Positions 26,201 to 41,200 of a DNA stretch of 47,833 bases are shown piece after piece. The translations under genes were made by a program, and so were the position numbers. The notes below the pieces were generated by a model. That model did not search any database. It had not been told where the DNA came from and was given only the letters and a program-made list of their open reading frames with translations. Location: the NCBI GenBank assembly GCA_016283745.1, contig JAEENM010000003.1, forward strand, positions 1 through 47,833, in the 5' to 3' direction. Each line of letters begins with the position of its first letter. Position 1 is the stretch's first letter. The DNA comes from Bacteroidales bacterium. GTDB lineage: Bacteria; Bacteroidota; Bacteroidia; Bacteroidales; P3.

Positions 26201-29200
26201 AGTCCGCGGCTCGGTGTCGGGCAGCAGTTATACTGGGGCGATAGTTGGATATGCTGATTTTACCAATTTCAAAAAACTTACAAACTATGCCGACGTGTTG
26301 ACAAATAATATGTACCACGGAGGTATAGTGGGGTGGTGTAATACTTATTGCGAGTTCGACAGTTGCTACAACCATGGCGATATCGCGGGTGGTCAATATA
26401 CAGGTGGCATAACAGGCTATATATCTACATGCGGAATAATCACCAATTGCGAAAACACTGGTACGATAAATTCCACGTCCAGTTATATTGGAGGAATAGT
26501 TGGTTATTATGGTAGTGGAACTACTACAAGCACATACGAGATTAACAATTGCCACAACAGGGGAGAGGTTAGAGGCTCTTCTTGTATAGGAGGTATTGCA
26601 GGACAAGCGTATTATTGCCGTACCCGTTTCTGCAATAACTATGGTCCTGTAACTTCTACAAGCTACGCAGTTGGTGGTATAGTTGGCTATAACTATTATT
26701 ATAGCATTATTTCTGGAAGCAACAACTATGGTAACGTAACATCCACATCTACTACGACGACATACACGAGTTCGGGCTATGGTGTTGGCGGTATTGCTGG
26801 TTGCAGCTACTACGGCTCATCAGGCAATGTTTCTGCCATAGACTCCTGCAACAACTATGGTAATGTTACATCCTCGGCATACTGCACAGGTGGTATCGTG
26901 GGACAGAATTGGTACTATGGTCATGTGAACAAATCGTTCAACTATGGTAACGTAACAGGTACCTATTATGTCGGCGGTGTTTGCGGATTTAATCGTGGTT
27001 ACACAAGCACAACTGTTAACTACAACTGCCACATTCAAAATAGCGGCAATAGCGGTTCCGTTATAGGCACCTACTATGTGGGCGGTATAGTCGGACGCAA
27101 CGGATATAGTTCTAGTTGCTACTACACATATGTAGAGAGCTGTGTAAATACCGGACGGGTAAGAGGTACCTACTATGTGGGCGGTATAGCTGGACAGAAC
27201 TATGGTCAGAGCAACACTACATACAGACCCAAGCTTGTCGGCTGCCTCAACGCTGGTGTTGTTGAGGCCACTACCAACTATGCTGGCGGTATCTGCGGAC
27301 AGACATATTCAAGCACAAGCTACGGTATATTGGAGTACAACCTCAATGTGGGTTTGGTTAAAACCCCCGGTGCATACAAAGGCGGCGTGGAAGCTAACTC
27401 TGTTGCTCCTACAGGATGTTACTACGACAGCCTGATGTGCCCCATGTCCACATATTATTATAATACTACCAATGCCACCTACGCCAAACGCACCTCGGCT
27501 CTCACCGACGGTACTTTCAATCCCAGCGCAACATACTTCACAGCAGCCAACGGCTTGTATCCTCGTCCTACCACAATAGCCAACCATCCTATGACATTGC
27601 TGGCGGCAACCCCTGTCTTCCTTGACGAGACAGCAAGTCCCACCGACCACGTGAACAATGTGAACAACTGTTACACCGTCGGCACGGGTAATGGCGTAAG
27701 CTGGGCATCGAACGACGGCTCCAAAACGGCAATTTCAGGCTCCGACGGTGCTGTGATTGGCGCCGGTTCGGCAATAATCACAGCGGTGAAAGACAGTGCT
27801 TCAAAAGAAGTGGACCTCACAATCATCTCAGCACCAACTCCTGGTACTTTCGCATACACTGGCTCGATAACGGGTGCCATAAACACCCCTATATCCAGCG
27901 TGTTCCCCACCTCGTCTGTCGGTGCCGGGTGTACATACGCCTGTGGCAACTTGCCTGCGGGACTTTCAATAAATCCGACAACTGGTGAGATAAGCGGCAC
28001 TCCGACAGCAGGAATGAACGCCACGGTTACTGTGGCCGCTGTGTGTTCCAACTGCGTGAGTTCAACGGCAACGGTGGTGATCAATATCTCGCCCTTCTGC
28101 GGTGGTACAGGTACCGCTGCCGACCCGTATTTGATATGTACCGAGCGCGAGCTGCGCGTTTTGTCCAATGACGTGAATTCCGGAAACAACAACGCCGGTG
28201 TTTACTATCGCCTGGCTGCTAACATAACTATGGCTGGCGGTGCCTTTGATCCCATTGGTACCTCGGCGGCTATTCCTTTCAGCGGTACTTTCTGGGGTGG
28301 CGGACATTCCATCACTAATCTTACCGTAACCAATAACACCAATACATTGCGTGGCCTGTTCGGCGTGCTTAAAAACGCATACGTCGATTCGGTTACTGTT
28401 GCCGGTACAATCACCGGCGGCGACACCACTGGTGCAATAGCTGGCTCGGCTATCAACTCCACCATTAAAGGATGTGTCAACAATGCTGTCATCGCAGGTA
28501 ACTACCGTTATCATGGCGGTATTGTGGGTGCTATGCACAAAAGCCGTGTGATAGGCTGTCGCAACAACGGCGAAGTGCAGGGAGCTTACTCATACCACGG
28601 CGGTATAGCAGGCTGGGCCAACTTAGCCTCCACCATCAGCGGATGCTTGAATACAGGCAATATCACAGGCAGTGCCACATATCACGGCGGTATTGTGGGC
28701 CAGATATCGGAAACCACAACTACCTACAACGACACCGTGGGCGTTTTCAACTCTGTTAACCGCGGGGCTGTAACCGGTTCTCAGTATACGGGTGGTATTA
28801 GCGGCTACTCATACTATGCCAATTTTAGTGGATGTGTGAACAATGGTACCGTTACTGGTGGTTCCAGTACTTATGTCGCCGGCGTTTCAGGCTACTCCTA
28901 CGGCGATGCTTCGCACGTTATAAAATTTAAGAAATGTACCGACAGCGCCAATGTTACAGGTTATTACTATGTGGGTGGCATTTCTGGCTATACCACATAC
29001 GCCCGTTTCGACAGCTGTCTTAACCATGGAGTTATCACTTCTACATACACAAGTTCTAGTTCATCCTACACTACTGGCGGTATAGCAGCGTGGGCAAGCT
29101 ACACCACTTTCAAACATTGTCGTACCGACGCGGCATCACAAGTGTTGGGATACGGCTATATTGGCGGTATTGTGGGTAACGCCGAATCGCGCGATACTAT

Positions 29201-32200
29201 TGTCAATTGCTCCAATGCAGGTACTGTTACTGGTTATAACAACTATTCCCAGTCGTACCGCGGTGGTATAGCCGGACGACTGTATGGAAGTTCAGCGACT
29301 ACAAAGTGTTTCGTCGATACCTGTGTCAATACGGGTGCAATATCCGGTTCGTCGTATATCGGCGGACTGTTCGGTTACACCTATATGACCACTGTGAAGA
29401 ACTCACGTAACTCGGGAACGGTTACCGGCAGTTCTACATACGTGGCCGGTATTGCAGGCTATGCTTACGGCGTGTCAACTACAAACTATATACGTTTTGA
29501 GAACGACACTAACACTGGCGCTGTTACAGGTTACTATTATGTGGGCGGTATCTTGGCTCAGATGTCGAACTATGGTAGCATTTTCAACTGTGTAAACAGC
29601 GGTGATATAACATCCACTTATACAGGATCGGCAAACTACAATGGTGGTATCGTAGGTTATGTTTACGGTAATTCCACTACTTATTACGATACCATTCGGG
29701 GATGTGTAAACAGTGGCTCTGTATTGGGTAGTTATTCTTATGTTGGCGGTATTACGGGCTATACTAATTATGCCTACATCGATAGATGTAGTAACACCGA
29801 CAGCGTTTCTGGAATTGGCTATATCGGTGGCATGGTTGGTTTTGTCAGTGGATACACAAATATTTATGATTGCTCCAACCAAGGTGCTATATCAAGTACT
29901 GGCACGTACACCGGCGGTATTGTGGGATATTATAATACTAACTCTGCATATAAATACCTGCAGCGTTGTACTAACTCCGGCAAAGTCACATCTACATCTT
30001 CTTATGTCGGTGGTATAGCAGGCTATACATATTATTTATATTGCTATCACAACACCAACAAGGGTGATGTTACGGGAACGACCTATGTGGGTGGTATTGT
30101 GGGTTACGCATATAGTTATACCTATTGTGACACAAATACCAACTTCGACAGCGTTAGAGGAACCTCTTTTGTGGGTGGTATAGCCGGTTACATGTACGGA
30201 CCATCTTATACCCGACGTTGTTCTAACCGCGGCGTTGTGATGGGCACTTCGTCCAGTGTGGGTGGTATAGTTGGCGGCGCGGACGGAAGTTCGAATTCTA
30301 GTTATAAATATATACAATATAATATTAATAGCGGCGAGGTAAATAGCACCTCAAATTATGTGGGCGGTATTGCCGGACAACTCTATTATGCTTATTGCGA
30401 CTACAACATAAACCACGGCGATGTTAACTCCTCATACATTGGTTCTGCATACGTTGGCGGTATAGTAGGCTATTCTTATTCAACTGCTTATATACGTTAC
30501 AATTTAAACGCAGGTCTTATTAAAGCCGAGAATGGCGACTATGTGGGTGGTATAGCAGGCAACGGTAATGGCACCAGCTATGTTACATACAACCTCAATG
30601 TGAACAACGTTACTGGTAGGACGTATGTAGCAGCCATCACTGGTTCCGGCCAACCTGCAGCTAATAACTATTGGGATAAGCAGATGTGTCCCACAACATA
30701 CTGGTACAGTACAACCACCGGCGCAACCTATGCAAAAAGCACAAACGACCTTAAAGGCGTAGCCACATACCCAAGCACATCCTATTTTACTGCCATCACC
30801 GACAAATATCCTGTTCCAACGGGCTTGCAGGACAGCATAGGAGCTCAGGTGGCTGCATCGCCGATATTCCTGCAAAACGACGAGACTGTGTCTCCCGTTA
30901 TCACCAACTTCCCAGTGAGCGGCGGTCCTGCCACTTGGACAAGCAGCAATCCTGCAGCCATAAGCATCAGCGGCACCAACGCCACAGTGGGACCGTCAGG
31001 TTCTACCACTCTCACGGCAAGCAGCGGTGGAGTAGAGAAACATATTTTCCTTATTATCTCACCCGAAGCTTTCTGCGGAGGCTCCGGTACCAAAGTGGAT
31101 CCGTGGCTGATTTGTACAGCGGCACAGCTCGATTCCTTGGCAATGTTCGTTAACATGGGCTTTGATTACAATGGCAAGTATTTCCGTGTGGTGAACAACC
31201 TTGATATGTCCAACTACCAGCCGTGGCGTATTATAGGCAACTCAACAACCCATCCTTTCAAAGGCCATTTCAACGGCGACAGTCATACTATATCTAACCT
31301 TGTGGTGAACAGCGGTTCGCCACAATACTGCGGATTGTTCGGCTATGTGACTGGCACAAGCGCCGATACTTGTGACATACACGACCTTGTTATCAGAGGC
31401 TCTTTCACAGGAGGCTCTTATACCGGTGCGGTAGTGGGCAATATAAGTTATGGTAAAATATATAATGTTACCAACTTCGCCACCATTTCTGGCTACAACA
31501 ATTACCATGGCGGTATAGCGGGTTATGCAGCCTATACCGATATATTGCGTTGCAGCAACCGTGCCAATATTACTGGTAGTCAGTACACCGGCGGTATAGT
31601 GGGTTATGCTGTCAACGGTAGTCGCCATGTCGAATACTGCGTAAACTCCGGACACGTAACATCAAATTCTTCATACGTTGGCGGTGTTGCTGGTCGCAGC
31701 TCAATATACGTACAGTATTGTACCAACAGCGGTGATGTTACTTCCACTTCCACGGATGCTTCCTCATACGTGGGCGGTATTTCCGGTTATGCAGGTTCTT
31801 ATGTGCGTTACAACCTCAACGGCGGTTATGTGCAGAGCAAAGGCGGTAGCGTGGGCGGTATAGCCGGATATTGTGGTAGTACTTCATACGTTACCTACAA
31901 CCTCAACGTGAACAATGTAAAAGGTTTATCGAACACCGCTGCAATAGTGGGCTCGGGCACTGCCAATACTACCTACAACTATTGGGACAAGCAGATGTGT
32001 CCCACCTCATACATCTACGGCACTACAGCCAGTACCACTTGTGCAAAAACCACTGCACAGCTTGTCGGCACAACACAGCCAAGTGCCACATATTTCACAT
32101 CTACTTCCGGTTTGTATCCAATTCCAAAAGGTCTCGGCGATTCTCTCGGTGCTAAACTTGCCGCAACACCCATCCGTCTCAACGACCCCAACGAACATGT

Positions 32201-35200
32201 GGATTCCACAAGGACAAGTTTCCCCGTGGGTACAGCCAACGGAGTTAGCTGGACAAGCAGCCGCCCCAGTGTGATCAGCATCAGCGGTTCCAGCGCCACA
32301 GTGAACGACTATGGCATTACACTGCTTACAGGTACCACACAAGGCATGGAGAAACATATTTGGATTATCAACAAACCAGTGTTCTGCGGTGGTAGCGGCA
32401 CACAGGTTGATCCTTATCTGATTTGCCGTCACCAAACCCTCGACTCCCTTGCTACGTATGTAAATATGGGTATCGATTTCTATGGTCAGTATTTCAGAGT
32501 CGTCAACGACCTCGACCTCAGTTCGTACTCCAACTGGCAAGTGATTGGTAGCAGTTCCACCACTCCCTTCCGCGGTAATTTCGACGGCGACAACCACACC
32601 ATCAGTAATCTGACAATCACCGGCACCACATCCTATCGTGGCTTGTTCGGCTATGTGGGCGGACTTAGTGCCACCGACAAGGCTGATATACATCACCTGA
32701 CTGTATCCGGCAACGTGTCCGGCGGACAATTTACTGGTGGCCTTGTGGGCTATGCCACTTACACCGATTTCAAAAAAATCACCAACGACGTCGCCGTTTC
32801 GGGTAGTTACAACTCTCATGGTGGTGTAGCAGGTGACGCATACTACAACTGTGTTTTCGATAGCTGTTTGAATACAGCCACAATCTCTGGTTCCCAATAT
32901 ACTGGTGGTATTGTCGGTGGAAGTCAAAGCAATTATTATTGTGCAATAAAGAACAGTCGTAACGAAGGTAGCATTAACGGAACTTCTAGTTATACAGGAG
33001 GTATTGTAGGATATCAATATTATTATGGTTCGATACGCAACTGTCAGAATACGGCCATTATTACAGGATATTCATCTACTGGCGGTATTGTGGGTTGTCA
33101 AAATTATTACGATACCACAATGCACTGTTTGAACGAAGGAAATATTACAACTACCTCAAGTTATGTGGGTGGTATTGTGGGACAAAAGAGTAGTTACGGT
33201 TATATACAATACTGTCGCAACAATGCTGTTGTAACAGGATCTTCGTATGTTGGCGGCATAGTAGGTACTATAGGTTCACAACAGTTTGTTAATAATTGTA
33301 GAAACACTGGCGATGTTACCGGAACTGCTGGTTATACGGGCGGTATTATAGGTAGTTACTCAAGCGGAACTACGTCACTGACGGATATGTATGAAGTTAA
33401 AAATGACACCAACAGCGGTGCTATCACCGGTACATATAAAGTCGCTGGTATTGTTGGAAGTGGTACCTATTGTCGTATACGTTTCTGCCAAAACCGTGGC
33501 GATATCAATGGAACATCCTATCATATTGGCGGTATCGCAGGATACAATTCTTCGTATTGTATAGTGTCGGGCAGCGACAACTACGGAAATGTTACATCAA
33601 CATACACAGGCACATCCTATACAGGAACTTCTGTTGGTGTGGGAGGTATAGTTGGTCAAAGCTATTATAATTCAGCTACCAATATATCAGCCATCGATTC
33701 CTGTAACAACTACGGCGATGTGCGAAGCAGCGCATATGCCACCGGCGGTATTGTAGGTATGAACTACTACTACGGCCACGTCAACAAATCGTTCAACTAC
33801 GGTAAAGTAACAGGCACATATTATGTGGGTGGCGTAGCAGGTCTTAACAGAGGATATAACAGTACAACCGAGCTGAATAACGCTCACGTTATGGCCTGCG
33901 GTAACAGCGGCGATGTTACCGGTACCAATTATGTGGGCGGTGTGGTAGGTCGCAACGGCTATGAATCAAATGGCTATTACTCATACGTGCAGAACAGCGT
34001 CAACCACGGACGTGTTTCTGGTGACTCGTACGTTGGTGGTATTGTGGGACAAAACTATGGTACAAGCGGTTATGCAGCAAGAGTTATAGGCTGTCTGAAC
34101 GCAGGAATTGTGGAAGCGTCCACCAACTATGCCGGAGGTATTAGCGGACAGACATATTCGTCCACCTCGTACGGCATCGTTGAATACTGTCTCAATGTGG
34201 GCAATGTGAAAACATCAGGCTCATACAAAGGCGGTGTTGAGGCCAACACGGTTGCTCCTACCTCCAGCTATTTCGACACATTGATGTGTCCCGCACAATA
34301 CTATTATGGTACCACGGCGGCAACCTCTGCCACAGGACAACGCACCTCGGCTCTTACCGACGGCGTTTTCAACCCAAGTGCAACATACTTTACTGCTACT
34401 GCAGGACTGTATCCGCGTCCCACGGCCATTGCTGACAAGCCGATGACCATACTCGCGGCTACTCCGGTGTTCCTCGACGAACCTACTCCCGACCACGTTG
34501 AAAAGGTGACCACCTGCTACACTGTGGGTACAGGCAACAACGTGAGCTGGACAAGTGACGCACCTACCATTACTTCCATTGCAGGTAGCAACGGCGTGCC
34601 TATGTCTGTTGGCAACACTACCATTATTGCTCACAAAGATTCCCTTAAAAAAGAGGTGGATGTAGCTATAACAAGCGTCCCGCCAACAACACCTTTCACC
34701 TATACTACTATTATCGACACTATTGGCAAGCATATTAGCGGCTATATGCCGTCGCTCACAGGGTCGTGCGTTTATTTCAGCCCCGACCTCCCCGAAGGAC
34801 TCGTTATAGATCCCAACACTGGTGAAATTAGCGGCATGGTGCTCGATACCATAAAAACCTCTTTCCATGTTGTGGCAAGCTGTACAGGATGTATTATGTC
34901 GCAGGCTATTGTAAACTGCACCATAGTGCCAATGCAGCTTTGCGTAAACTCCACTTATACTCTGCCCGCAGGCGAGGAGTGGTACTATGACAAGAATTAC
35001 ACCAGACCCGTTTCGGGTACTTCCATAACTGTAATGGATACCACGGTAATTTACGCCAAGGTAGAGGCTCCGATTCTGACAACAGATTTTGCCTATACAG
35101 GTTCGGCACAGACTTATACCCTGCCTGTCAACGCCGACAGTGCGTTCTTGCAGGTTTGGGGCGCTCAAGGAGGTGCATACAGTACTACTTATGCTAATGG

Positions 35201-38200
35201 TGGAAAGGGAGGCTATTCAGAAGGAACTTTGCCTAATACCGCAGCTGGCCAAACATTGAGTGTCTATGTCGGTGGCAAGGGCACATACGGTACAAGTACT
35301 ACATATACTGCCGTTGGTGGCGGTGGCTGGAATGGCGGTGGTTCTGCCGGATATTACGGCGGTGCCGGTGGCGGAGCTTCTGATATTAGAATTAACGGAA
35401 CCACGCTCTATTCCCGCGTTATTGTCGCTGGCGGTGGCGGTGGTGCAAACACTGCAAATTCATCATATTATGCCAATGGTGGCTATGGTGGAGGACTTAC
35501 AGGCGGCGATGGCTCGTATACAAGTTCATCATATACAACATTTATAGGTCATGGAGGAACTCAGACTGCCGGAGGCATAGTAGGTTCAGGTTCCAGCTCT
35601 ACATACAATGGCAATGCTGGTACTTTTGGTGTTGGAGGAAATACAGGATACAAATACGACAATAGCTCGTATTACTCCAATGGCGCCGGCGGCGGTGGCT
35701 GGTATGGTGGCGGAGCAGCTGGAAACTATAGTAGTTCCAGTAATATGAGAGCTTCTGGTGGTGGTGGTGGCTCAGGATATGTTTATACCGCTGCCACAGC
35801 TAACAACTATCCCAGCGGTTGTATGCTCAACAGCAACTATTACCTTACCAACGCACAAACTATCGCAGGAGACCAACAGTTCCCGGCAATAGACGGCACA
35901 ACAGAGACAGGACACGAGGGCGACGGATATGCACGTATCACAGCATATCTGCATCCATCGACCAAAATGGTTATTATCAACACATTGCCTGAAGTTACGG
36001 CTACTATATCTGGCGATACCAATATTTGTGGCTCGGGCGCACAGGCAAAACTTAAAATACATTTCACTGGTGGCGCACCATATACTTATCGTATAACTGG
36101 TGATGTAACAGACCGCACCACCAACAACGATAATGTCGAGATAATTGTTTCTCCGACAACATCCACGGTGTATAGTGTGACCTACGTCAGATCAAATGTT
36201 ACGGGTTGCGAGGGTGCTGCTCTCGGCCTCGCCATTGTGGATTTGTGCGGCGACTCGGTAATCTGTGCCGGCGATACCGTTACACTGCCATCAGAATATA
36301 CTTGGTACACAGACGCGGGTCTCACCAACCGACTTAACAGAAACAAGGTCGTGCCTTCGGTTAGCACTACATACTACCGCTCGGGCGGAGCCACATACCA
36401 TGTGGTGGTTATGCCTAGGGCTACAGCCACTCTGCTCGACACTGTTTACGACGCTTGTGCCGATTCCACGGCGGAACTTATAATATACTTCACGGGTAAT
36501 GCCCCGTTCCGTTACCGTCTTACCGGTGACGTAACCGACCGTGTGTCCAACTACAACACCACAAGGGTTAGGGTACACACCGATACAAGTGCGTTCTTCA
36601 ATATAATCTACTTTAGCGACGGCTCGCCCTGTTCAGGAACAATAATACGTTCCCATGCCGAGGTTATGCTCTGCAACCAGCCCCTGATTTGTGCTGGCGA
36701 CACCGTTTGGTTGCCCGCCGGACAATGGTATCTTGATGCAGCTCGTACACAGCCTGTTACTACACGCTTTGTGGTGCCTACTGTAACCACAACGTATTAT
36801 GCCGCACCTCCATTTACAATCAATTATAATTATACTGGAGCGGTGCAAACACTTACTGTTCCTGCTGGTGTGGATAGTCTCTTCTTACAGGTTTGGGGAG
36901 CACAAGGCGGTAGTGGTACTGGTAGTTCTACTACACTCTACCCTGGCGGCAAAGGCGGCTATTCCCAAGGCATGATGCCTGTTAGTGCAGGAGATGTTTT
37001 GAATGTGTACGTTGGTGGTCAAGGTAAGAACTCTGAAGCAAACTACACAACGGGAACAACTTATCCCGGTGGTTTCAACGGCGGTGGTGCTGCTGGTACA
37101 CACACATATTCAAGTGGCTATTATCAAGGTGGTAGTGGCGGTGGCGCTACTGATATCCGTGTCAATTCCACCTCGCTCTATGCCCGCGCTATTGTGGCAG
37201 GTGGCGGTGGCGGTACAGGCATGGATAATACCTCATATTATGGAGGTGTCGGCGGCGGTACATCCGGTACCGATGGCGGTGCGTCTACTGCATCTGGAAG
37301 CGCCGGCACTCCTACAGCTGGAGGAATTGGAAGTACATCCAACAGCTATGCCTATGGAACAGTAACCACAAATTCTGTCAATGGTCAGGCGGGTTCGTTT
37401 GGCTTAGGTGGCAATGGAGGAGAAGGAACTAACTGCTCCGGTGGCTCTGGCGGCGGCGGCGGCTGGTACGGCGGCGGCGGCGGTAAATCGGGCTCTTCGT
37501 CTACTGCCGGTGGCGGCGGTGGCGGCTCGGGTTATGTTTATACATCGGCCACAGCATCTAACTATCCGAATGGCTGCCTGCTCAACAGCAACTACTATCT
37601 TGCCGATGCAGTTACCATTGCTGGAAACGAGGTGTTCCCCGCTACAGACGGCACTTCCGAAACGGGACACGCAGGCAACGGATATGCTAGAATAACCTAC
37701 AAAGGCTCGTCGATACCCGAATTCAAAGTTATCGTACACCCGAAACCAACAGTTTCGATAAGCGACAAGGTCGACACTATCTGTGGCAACGAATCGGATA
37801 CAATAGATATAACCTTCACAGGTACTGCTCCGTTCTTCTATCGTCTGCTGGGCGATACAGCCGACCGTGTTACTTTCAACAACCGCGAGCGTATTGTAGT
37901 TCGTCCGGAGCAAAGCACCGACTACCGTGTTGTTTCTTTCAACGATGTTACCTGCGATGGTAATATAGTTTCGCAATACACACGTGTTGTGGTCTGCGAC
38001 CAGCCCATTATCTGCGACGGCGACACAGTGACTTTGCCCTCTGGCGAATGGTACTACGACTCGCTGTTCACACGTCCGGTGCGTCTGCCTTTTGTAACTC
38101 CGCATACTACAACAACTTACTACACACCTGTTAAGGTGCGTACAGTAAGGAGCTACGCATACACAGGAGCTCCGCAAGTTTACGTTGTTCCTGATAGAAC

Positions 38201-41200
38201 CGACAGCCTCAAACTCGAAGTATGGGGCGCTCAGGGCGGACAAGGCGGTCCCAGAAATGTTGGCGGTAAGGGCGGCTACTCATACGGTACTCTTACGCCT
38301 AATGCCGGAGACATTCTCAACGTCTATGTCGGCGGTGCAGGCGAGGGTAACTCAACCACCAATTGGACACAAAAATTGACTATTGGTGGCTGGAATGGTG
38401 GTGGCAACGGCAACCAATGGGCCAATGGTATCAGATCAGCCGGTGGTGGCGCTACCGACATAAGAATCAACAGCAATTCACTGTACTCCCGCGTTATAGT
38501 AGCGGGTGGCGGCGGTGGAATGGCTCTTAACGCTGATTACCCCGACATGCCATATATTGGAGGTTATGGTGGAGGACTTAACGGTGGCGACGGCATAGTG
38601 CCACCCGACGTTAAGGGACATGGAGGCACTCAAACGGCAGGCGGTGCATGCCAAAGTACCGATCAATATGTATCCACAGCAACATTTGGCGAAGCTGCTA
38701 CAATAAATAGTCACTCTTCAGGTAAGACTATGTCCGGCGGCGGTGGCGGCTGGTACGGCGGCGGTATCGGAACAGCGGCTGGCGGCGGCTCAGGTTATGT
38801 ATATACTTATTCTACTTTTAACAACTATCCTGCAGGCTGTCTGCTCAACAGTAACTATTACCTCTCCAACGCCCAGACTATCGGCGGCGATACTCCTTTT
38901 ATATCCCCCAACGGTACTTTAGATACAGGACACGTGGGTAACGGATATGCGCGTATCACACGCTATGGCGATTCTACGGCATTCACGACATTCACAGTGG
39001 CCGTGAACCAGAGCGTTGCCACTCTGCAGCAGAACTCGTTCAACATTTGCGACAACGACTCTGTCGTGCTTAACGTGAACTTTGTTGGCGCACCGCCGTT
39101 CCGTTACCGTATCACCGGTGACGTGGCCGACCGTGTGACATACAACTTCAGCGAGTCTATAGTTGTAAGACCTGATTCTTCCACAACATACGTGGTAACA
39201 TCCTTCAGCGACGCACAGTGTCCTGGCACTATTGCAAACAACTACGTCAATGTCACTTACTGCGACAATCCTATTGTTTGTCAGGGTGACACCGTGTATC
39301 TGCCCGCCGGCAACTGGTACTGGGATGTAGCAAGGACACGGCCTATCACTACCGCATTTGTAGTGGCCGACAGTACGATGTCTGTATATACTGGCATTTT
39401 GGTTAACGATACTGTCAATTTCCGCTACACGGGTACAGAACAGACATATATCATCTCCCCAGACATCGACAGTGTTACAATGCAGGTGTGGGGTGCACAA
39501 GGTGGTACATATAGTTCTTCATATATCGGCGGAAAGGGCGGATATTCCGAAGGCAGGATGAAAGTCAATGCTGGCGACGTGCTTTATGTGTATGTCGGTG
39601 AACAGCCGGCTATGGCAACTCCAGGTGTTGGATCAAATATTGATGGTGGATTCAATGGAGGTGGAAAGGGACACTCCACAACTTATACTAGCGCTACAAC
39701 CTATGCTCAGGCTGGTGGTGGAGCAACTGATATAAGAGTTAACGGAAATGCTCTCTATTCACGAGTTATTGTCGCCGGTGGCGGCTCAGGTTCCACCAAT
39801 GGAACTTCAGGCTGGGCTGGAGGTGGAGCAAGTGGTTTGGGATATAATTCCACTTATATTGCCACGCAAACAGCACCAGGTTCAGGTGGAAGTTTTGGAA
39901 AAGGTGGTGATCCTCATTCTTCAGTTAGCAATTATAACTATTGTAGTGCTGGCGGCGGTGGCGGCTGGTACGGCGGAGGTGCCAATAATAGTTATACCGA
40001 TTCGGATCCTGCCCTCCGTCAGCAGAATGGTGGAGGTTCAGGATATGTTTATACCTCGGCAACAGCTTCCAACTATCCGGCAGGTTGTCTGCTCAACAGC
40101 AGCAATTATCTCGACAATGCACAGACTATTGCAGGTAACACAGCCTTCCCGGATACTACTTACTTAGGCACTACCGAGACCGGTCATGAAGGACACGGTT
40201 ATGCTAGAATAATAGCTAAAGGTGACAGGGCTATTCCTCTCAAAATTACCGTTCATCCTGTATACCGCGATACTATAAAAGATACTATCTGTGCCGGTCA
40301 GCTGAAGGGATACGAGGATAGCGCCTACTTCAGGGCAGGAGTCTACACTCACAATCACAACAGTGTATTCGGGTGCGACAGCACAACGGTATTGCGTCTG
40401 TATGTGAAAGATACCTTCCATACCGAAATCTACGATACTATCTGTGCCGGAGATGTGTTTAACTACTCCACCAGTGCCTATACTCAGTCGGGAAGATACA
40501 GAAATGTATTTACGGCATTCAACAACTGCGACAGTATTGTGATGCTGAACCTCTTTGTGAGAGATACTTTCCGTACGGCACGTTACGACACCATCTGCCG
40601 CAACCAGACATATACCTACACTGGCAACGCCGGCAACGTGGTTAGTTACATACCTCGTAGGACTGGTTTCAACGACACTGTTATCGTAACCACCGACACC
40701 ACTCGTTTCGGTTGCGACAGTAACGTGGTTATCAACCTGCACATCAACGACACATTCCGCACAGTTCGCTACGACACTATCTGTCGAAACGCTTACTTTA
40801 CCTACACTGGCAATAACAGCAACTCTATCAACTACATACCTCGTAGGACTGGTTTCAACGATACCATTATCTTGACGGTGAACCGTACGGTGAAAGGTTG
40901 CGACAGCACTTTGGAGATACGTCTCCATATCAATGACACCTTCCGCACTCAGCGCTATGACACAATCTGTCGTAACGAAACATTCACATACCGTGGCAAC
41001 AACGGCAATGTAATTAACTACATACCGCACCGCACCAACTTCAACGATACTGTGATCGTAACCACCGACACAACGCGCTTTGGCTGCGACAGCAACGTGG
41101 TCATCAACCTGCACATCAACGACACCTTCCGCACTCAGCGCTACGACACTATCTGTCGCAACGAAACATTCACCTATCGTGGCAACAACGGCAATGTGAT

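Noticed and set aside
24204..34920. A CRISPR array, suggested by the regularly spaced short repeats
   Set aside because: The repeats are coding, diverged in sequence, in one long open frame and not separated by unique spacers of constant length; no cas genes.
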